Below, in pieces: positions 59,358-64,000 of a stretch of 64,000 bases of DNA. The DNA is from VXYL01 sp965243095 (GTDB taxonomy: Bacteria; Pseudomonadota; Gammaproteobacteria; Pseudomonadales; Azotimanducaceae): the NCBI GenBank assembly GCA_965243095.1, contig OZ251530.1, forward strand, positions 3,844,001 to 3,908,000, in the 5' to 3' direction. Position numbers and translations under genes: made by a program. Numbering within the stretch: the first letter of the stretch is position 1; each line of letters starts with the position of its first letter. Below the pieces are notes generated by a model, which was not told the DNA's origin, did no database searches, and saw nothing but the letters and a program-made list of their open reading frames with translations.

Positions 59358-61592
59358 CTACAGCGCCACGCGCAACGTCGCGCCGAAGTTGAAGCCGGGC
59401 TGGGTGAATCGCCGCGGCGCGTCGCCGCCGATGCCGCGGCTGTCCGCCCAGCGCCGGTAGGCTTTGTCGCCGACGTTGAAGAGGCCCACGTCCAGCAGCA
59501 CACGGTCGCCGATGCGCACATGCCCCAGCACGTCGAGGATGCCGTAGCCGGACGATGGCGGAATGGGCACCGCGTCGTCGATGTCGCCGGCGTCTTTGGC
59601 GGCCACCAGCGTCCAGACGGCATCCACGCTCCAACGCTCGTCCGCCGCGTAGCGGAGGCCGAGCACGGCGCTCAACGGTTCGATGCTGTTCACCGGCGCG
59701 CCGGTGTTCTTGTCCTCGCCACTGGCGTAGGCGGCCGCGACCCGCGCCGAGAAGCCGGCGCCGAAGTCGAAGCCGCCGCCGAGCTCCACGCCGTCGATGG
59801 TCACCGCGCTGCGGTTCACGGACTGGAACGTCAGCAGGCCGTCGGCCGGATCGATGCCGCGGCTGGCCAGGAATTGCGGCGCGATGGCGAGGGATTCGAT
59901 GAAGTTCGAGTAGCGGTTGCGGAACACCGCCAAGCGCAGATTGCCGGCGCCTCGGCGCAGCCGCACTCCGGCCTCCACGCCGCGGCTGCGTTCCGATTCC
60001 AGCTGCGGATTGCTGATGGTCTTGTAGCCGCCGCGGAAGTTGCTGAAGCCCACGTTCACGTCGTCGTACGGCGGCGCGCGAAACCCCTCGCTGTAGCGGA
60101 CGTAGGCCGAGGCGCGGTCAGAAAACGAGTACACCGCGCCGAGCTTGGCGCTCAACATGGAGTCGGCGTAGTTCTGCGGCGGCGGCGAGCCCGGGTTGCC
60201 CGCCAGATACACCGCATCGGCGAGGGCATCGGCGCGGAAGTCGTCGAAGCGAAGGCCGGGAGAGAGCAGCAGCGCCCCGTCTAGAAACGCGATCTCGTCC
60301 TGCGCGAACACCGCCAGCTGTTTCACTTCGGTAGGCGGAAAGTCGCGGGTTGGCAGGGGCGAGAATTCCCGCACCGGCGCTCCAGTGCTGTCGAAGGTGC
60401 CGCCATCGCGCAGCGACGCGCTGTCCGTCACCGCGTAGTCGATGCCGTACACCACATGATGATCGGAAGCGCCGATGGCGAACGGCCTGTGCAGTTGCGC
60501 GCTCAACCCGCGCACTTCCTGCTCGTAGAAGGAGGAGCGGCGGCGGCTCTGCGCCATGCGCCGTGGCGTGGTGCGCTGTTCGAGCGTCCGTTGCGCGGTG
60601 TCCGAGCGCTGGCGGTACACCGTCGCCCGCAGATCGGTGGCGAACGGCAGTGCGCCCGAGTAACGGTAGTCCAGCGCCAGGCGCTCGCGGTCGCGGGTGT
60701 CCGCGGCGGCGCGTTCGTTCACCGTGGTGCCGAAGGCCACGGTGCCGTAGTCCGAGAGAATGCGAGTGTCCGTCCCGTTGCGGTAGCGGTCCACGCCCAG
60801 CGTGAGCGCGTGGTGCTCGGCCGCGAAGGCCAACTTGAGGGTGAGATTGTCGGCGGTGGTTTGCTGCGGATCCGGTCGTTCCCGCCCCGGCCCGGTGTCG
60901 TCCACCGCGCCCATGTTTTCGGTTTCGCTCCCTTCTCGGCGGGTCGCCACGAGAAGCCCGGAGAACGGCTGCCGCCCGAACGCCAAGTTCACCGTGCCCA
61001 CCGTGCTGGCGTCCGCGCTGGAATAGCCAGCCTTGACGCCGGCGGCCAACGGCTTGTCGCCCAAGTAGTCTTGCGGCGTCTTCGTGCGCAGCGCCACCAC
61101 GCCGCCCAGCGCGTCGCTGCCGTACAGCGAGGAGATCGGCCCGCGCGCGATCTCGGCGCGGCGCAGGCTGTCGACGTCCACATAGTCGCGCCGGGCGCTT
61201 AGGAACGGGCCGAAGGAGAACTCGTCCGGCACCCGGACGCCGTCGATCAGCGTCAGCACCCGGTTGCCGCCGATGCCGCGGATGTTGAAGCCGGCCAACC
61301 CGAACCGGCTGCCGGTGCCGCCCACGGCGACGCCCGGCTCGAAGCGCACGAGATCCGCGATGTCGCACGCGAGCTGCCGCTCGATGTCCTCGGCGGTGGT
61401 GACGCTGACGGTGGCCGCCACATCGTCCACCGACCGCTCGGTGCGCGTGGCGACCACGGTAACGATCTCGTCGGCCTCATCCGCCTCCGCCGGCTCGGCC
61501 TCTTCGGCGACCGCGAGCGGCGCAACGAGCATCGCCACAGCCGCCAGACATCCAGCCGCCCGCGTTCGAGCGGGCTTCTTTCGGCATCGCAT
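59358..61592 (-). CDS. TonB-dependent haem receptor
   Basis: 744 residues. The signal peptide ends near residue 30 (APLAVAEE). A TonB-box-like DEIVTVVATRTER is followed by the plug (LVRFEPGVAVGG... IRGIGGNRVLTLIDGVR... GPISSLYGSDALGGVV). The barrel carries the haem-receptor FRAP box (SEGFRAPPYDD) and NPQLE (an NPxL variant), both typical of the HmuR/HemR class, and ends with phenylalanine-poor FNFGATLRVAL. It takes up haem or haemoproteins with TonB energy. A Fur-like box (61706-61724) lies upstream. AGGGAG precedes ATG 61592. Confidence 0.92.
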   Translation of the reverse strand: MRCRKKPARTRAAGCLAAVAMLVAPLAVAEEAEPAEADEADEIVTVVATRTERSVDDVAATVSVTTAEDIERQLACDIADLVRFEPGVAVGGTGSRFGLAGFNIRGIGGNRVLTLIDGVRVPDEFSFGPFLSARRDYVDVDSLRRAEIARGPISSLYGSDALGGVVALRTKTPQDYLGDKPLAAGVKAGYSSADASTVGTVNLAFGRQPFSGLLVATRREGSETENMGAVDDTGPGRERPDPQQTTADNLTLKLAFAAEHHALTLGVDRYRNGTDTRILSDYGTVAFGTTVNERAAADTRDRERLALDYRYSGALPFATDLRATVYRQRSDTAQRTLEQRTTPRRMAQSRRRSSFYEQEVRGLSAQLHRPFAIGASDHHVVYGIDYAVTDSASLRDGGTFDSTGAPVREFSPLPTRDFPPTEVKQLAVFAQDEIAFLDGALLLSPGLRFDDFRADALADAVYLAGNPGSPPPQNYADSMLSAKLGAVYSFSDRASAYVRYSEGFRAPPYDDVNVGFSNFRGGYKTISNPQLESERSRGVEAGVRLRRGAGNLRLAVFRNRYSNFIESLAIAPQFLASRGIDPADGLLTFQSVNRSAVTIDGVELGGGFDFGAGFSARVAAAYASGEDKNTGAPVNSIEPLSAVLGLRYAADERWSVDAVWTLVAAKDAGDIDDAVPIPPSSGYGILDVLGHVRIGDRVLLDVGLFNVGDKAYRRWADSRGIGGDAPRRFTQPGFNFGATLRVAL

Positions 61593-61928
61593 GGTCTGTC
61601 TCCCTCTTGTTGGCTCAAAAGTTGATTCCCGTTCCGCCAGCAGCAAACGCAAGGAAGGGAATTGCGACATCCAGCCTGGCGGAGCGGGAAAGCCGACACC
61701 GTAACGCAAATGAAAGTGATTTGCACTTGCATTTTAGTTAAATAAAAAATCCTTTTTAATCAAATAGATAACTTCCAAGTTGGGATAGAGGCTATGGATC
61801 TTGGCGTCTCGACGGTGCGGCCGGCGGACACCCGCATCAGCCATGCCGTCGAGATGGACCGCGTCGATTCGCTGCGATTACCGCTGGCCGCGCTGCTCGA
61901 AGCGGCGTGCTACATGTCTTACGGAGGC
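61593..61928. other. Intergenic region between haem operon and acyl-CoA synthetase
   Basis: 336 bases. The segment 61700-61780 is strongly AT-rich and contains the Fur-like box and probable promoter of the haem operon. The rest, next to the acyl-CoA synthetase stop at 61929, shows no supported gene. Confidence 0.5.
61706..61724 (-). promoter_or_regulatory. Candidate Fur box of the haem operon
   Basis: GCAAATGAAAGTGATTTGC is a 19-base inverted repeat (GCAAAT...ATTTGC) matching the 19-base Fur consensus at about 12 positions. It lies 114 bases upstream of the receptor start, inside an AT-rich island. Iron-dependent repression by Fur is what is expected for haem uptake genes. Confidence 0.6.
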
Positions 61929-63635
61929 TTATCCCTGTTCCCCGGCGAGCAACCGCCGGGCTTCTTCACGCAGGCCGCGCTTGAATATCTTCTCCGAAGC
62001 GATACGCGGCAGGCGTTCGGCCCGTACCCAAACGTGGTCCGGCACCTTGAACTTGGCCACATGCTGGGCGGCGAAGTCGCGCACGTCGGCCGCTGTCAGC
62101 GTTTCGTTGGGGCGGCTTACCACCACCGCGGCCAAGGTTTCGCCCAAGCGCTCGTCCGGCACACCGAACACCGCGGCCTCCAGCACTTTGGGGTGTTCGT
62201 AGAGCACCGCTTCCACCTCTTGGCAGCCGATGTTTTCGCCGCCGCGGATCACCATGTCCTTCTCGCGGTCGGTGATGAACACGTAGCCGTCCTCGTCCAA
62301 GTGGCCGATGTCGCCGGTGTGAACCCAGCCGTCGGTCAGGGTTTCGGCGGTGGCGTCGGGCTTGTTCCAGTAGCCGGACATGTTCATCGCGCCCCAGATC
62401 CACAACTCGCCGGTTTCGTGCGGCGCGGCGTCTTCGCCGTTCGGCTTCACCGCCTTCACCCGCACCAGCGGCGGCACGGCGCGGCCGCAACTGCGCGGCC
62501 TTGCGAGGAACGCCGCGCCGCCGATGGTGGTGGCGAGGCCTTGGGTCTCGGTCATGCCCCAGCCGGTGCCGGGAGCGCCTTTGCCGATGGTCTTGTCGAT
62601 TTGGCGGACGTGCTCGGGCGCCATCGGCGCGCCGCCGCCGCCGGCGCTCTTGAGGCTGGAGAGGTCGTACTTGGCTCGCTCCGGGGCTTGCACCAGTTCC
62701 CACGCCATGGTGGGCACACCGTTGAACTCGGTGATGCGCTCGGCTTCGATGATCCGCAGCGCCTCGCCGGCGTTCCACTTGTACATGCCCACGATTTTGC
62801 GGCCGCGGCGGAACGACATCAGCATCTGCACCACCAAGCCGGTGACGTGGAACAGCGGCACCGTGAGGATGACCGCCGGCGGATGCTCCGGGGCGGGCGC
62901 CGAACGACCCACCGCGGCGGCCATTTGCGGATTCATGGTCATGGCGATGGCGCCGCCACATTCCCAGCCAAGCAGCGCGTTGGTGATGGCGCGATGCGTG
63001 GAGAGCACGCCTTTCGGGTGGGCGGTGGAGCCGGAGGTGTAGAGGATGGTGGCGTTGTCTTCTGGGGCGATGGAAGGTTCGGGCATGCGTTCGGATGCGC
63101 CGTGCAGGAACTCCTCCCACGTTTCGAGGCCGGGGTGCTGGTGGCGCACGGCGATGAGTTCAACGGCGCGATCCCCAAGGCGGCCGGCCAGGCGTTCGGT
63201 GCGTTCCACATCCGCGAACAGCAGTTTGAGGCCGCTGTCGTCGATGCCGTAGAGCAACTCCTCGCCGGACCACCAGGCGTTCAGCGCCACCGCCACCGCG
63301 CCGAGGGAGGTGATGCCGAGGAAGGCCGCGATCCACTCCGGATAGTTGCGCAGCGCGATGCCCACGCGGTCGCCGGCCCCCACGCCGCGTTCGCGCAGCC
63401 GATTCGCGCAACGCGCCGCCAAGTTCCACATCTGCCGATAGGTGTGGCGTTCGTCTTGGTAAACGTAGAAATCCTTGTCGGCGTGGTCGAGGCCGCTCGC
63501 GTACAGCGCGCGCAGATTCTCCGGCGCGTTGACGAACACGGTGAAGTCCACGCCGCGGATGCGTTCGACGCGCGTCTCGTAGGGCTGGCCGGCGGCCGTC
63601 ACTTGCGCCACCGCGGCGGCGAGTTCCGCTTGCAA
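61929..63635 (-). CDS. Acyl-CoA synthetase (AMP-forming)
   Basis: 568 residues of the ANL family. ATP/AMP motif ATILYTSGSTAHPKGV near 191, GWGMTETQG near 360, DGWVHTGDIGHLDEDGY near 440 and the C-terminal lysine in LPRIASEKIFKRGL. It activates a carboxylic acid to acyl-AMP and then acyl-CoA; substrate unknown. It is unlikely to belong to the haem operon because the Fur box and promoter lie between them. No obvious Shine-Dalgarno precedes ATG 63635. Confidence 0.92.
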   Translation of the reverse strand: MQAELAAAVAQVTAAGQPYETRVERIRGVDFTVFVNAPENLRALYASGLDHADKDFYVYQDERHTYRQMWNLAARCANRLRERGVGAGDRVGIALRNYPEWIAAFLGITSLGAVAVALNAWWSGEELLYGIDDSGLKLLFADVERTERLAGRLGDRAVELIAVRHQHPGLETWEEFLHGASERMPEPSIAPEDNATILYTSGSTAHPKGVLSTHRAITNALLGWECGGAIAMTMNPQMAAAVGRSAPAPEHPPAVILTVPLFHVTGLVVQMLMSFRRGRKIVGMYKWNAGEALRIIEAERITEFNGVPTMAWELVQAPERAKYDLSSLKSAGGGGAPMAPEHVRQIDKTIGKGAPGTGWGMTETQGLATTIGGAAFLARPRSCGRAVPPLVRVKAVKPNGEDAAPHETGELWIWGAMNMSGYWNKPDATAETLTDGWVHTGDIGHLDEDGYVFITDREKDMVIRGGENIGCQEVEAVLYEHPKVLEAAVFGVPDERLGETLAAVVVSRPNETLTAADVRDFAAQHVAKFKVPDHVWVRAERLPRIASEKIFKRGLREEARRLLAGEQG

Positions 63636-63756
63636 AGGTTCGCTCCCCCTCAGTGCGAACGATTGATCTTAACCCGCGGCGTGGCTGCCGCCCGCTTGCG
63701 CCGCCGGAAAAAACCGCATGTCGTACGGGGCGCGTGAGGAGCGCTCGCCGGCAACC

Positions 63757-64000
63757 TCAGTGCGCGGTGCCGCGTTGCAGCACGAAATCGCAGCCGGGGG
63801 AAACCGCGGCCATGAGCTCGCTGAGCTTCTTCAACGTCGGGGCGGAGTCGCCGCGCTCGTAGCGGGCGTAGGCGCTGGGAGATTTCGCGCCGAGCCGGCG
63901 CGCGGCCTCTGGTAGCGAGAGGCCGTTTCGCGTACGCTGTCGGTGCAGGATCAACGCCACCAAGCCGGCGACGTCGTCCGAGCCAAGCTCGATGTTTCCA
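63757..64000 (-). CDS. HTH (XRE-like) regulator, C-terminal part (cut by right edge)
   Basis: The frame is open to the right edge; 80 residues are visible. LSLPEAARRLGAKSPSAYARYERGDSAPTLKKLSELMAAV is an XRE-type helix-turn-helix, and the protein ends GCDFVLQRGTAH. The segment before it (IELGSDDVAGLVALILHRQRT) belongs to the same protein. It could be a HigA/HicB-like antitoxin; the partner is not visible. Confidence 0.65.
   Translation of the reverse strand, partial: GNIELGSDDVAGLVALILHRQRTRNGLSLPEAARRLGAKSPSAYARYERGDSAPTLKKLSELMAAVSPGCDFVLQRGTAH

Noticed and set aside
61794..63737. 647-residue plus-strand open frame divergent from the haem receptor
   Set aside because: Antisense to the acyl-CoA synthetase. 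The first ~45 codons lie in intergenic DNA and show no motif.

Overview
The window is high-GC DNA (roughly two thirds G+C by eye) from a Gram-negative bacterium. It encodes an LptE-like lipoprotein, an outer-membrane barrel and a TonB-dependent haem receptor. The block yciO-trpS-scpA-scpB-rluB is an order I associate with Gammaproteobacteria, so that is the best guess. The many Uma2-type proteins, toxin-antitoxin genes and a phytanoyl-CoA dioxygenase-like protein would fit a marine or host-associated lineage; that part is inference.

Layout. 1-1813: two overlapping DNA methyltransferase genes on the minus strand, the second cut by the left edge. 2130-12833: core genome, with an LptE-like lipoprotein divergent from a tightly overlapping run (ribB with a degenerate ribA domain, pdxA, a membrane C13/caspase-like protease, yciO, trpS, scpA, scpB, rluB) and then an ADP-forming acyl-CoA synthetase. 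12844-16560: a two-domain VOC protein, a DM13 protein and a tandem pair of Uma2-like genes. 16640-28090: a minus-strand MoxR/DUF58/BatA/VWA gene cluster with a TPR metallopeptidase-like protein and a caspase-like protein carrying an EF-hand. This cluster is split by plus-strand cargo: a Phd antitoxin, a frameshifted VapC and a Uma2 gene.

28240-38391: a defence-like island. It holds a HicA toxin with a membrane-spanning HicB, a truncated duplicate of the VWA gene, an AAA ATPase with a TOPRIM/DUF4435-like half, a 1519-residue single-chain restriction-modification-helicase protein (type ISP-like), and two more copies of the Uma2 cassette. All three Uma2 cassettes carry the same ~180-base leader with conserved hairpins. 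38539-48110: a STAND/AAA ATPase, a very large frameshifted secreted multihaem protein, an AAA/PD-(D/E)XK protein, an outer-membrane protein and a gene remnant, with three copies of a palindromic dispersed repeat. 48300-54286: a PLD-nuclease/P-loop ATPase fusion, a PD-(D/E)XK nuclease with two tandem promoter-like repeats, and a dense cluster of intact and decayed toxin-antitoxin genes.

54469-64000: a PhyH-HEAT fusion; a haem acquisition operon (receptor, HmuT, HmuU, HmuV and an IsdG-like monooxygenase) behind a candidate Fur box; an acyl-CoA synthetase; and a partial HTH regulator at the right edge.

The strongest leads for something undescribed are the membrane HicB, the structured leaders of the triplicated Uma2 cassettes, the PLD-ATPase effector, and the ISP restriction enzyme paired with the AAA-TOPRIM protein. 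No tRNA, rRNA, CRISPR array, transposase or integrase was recognised.
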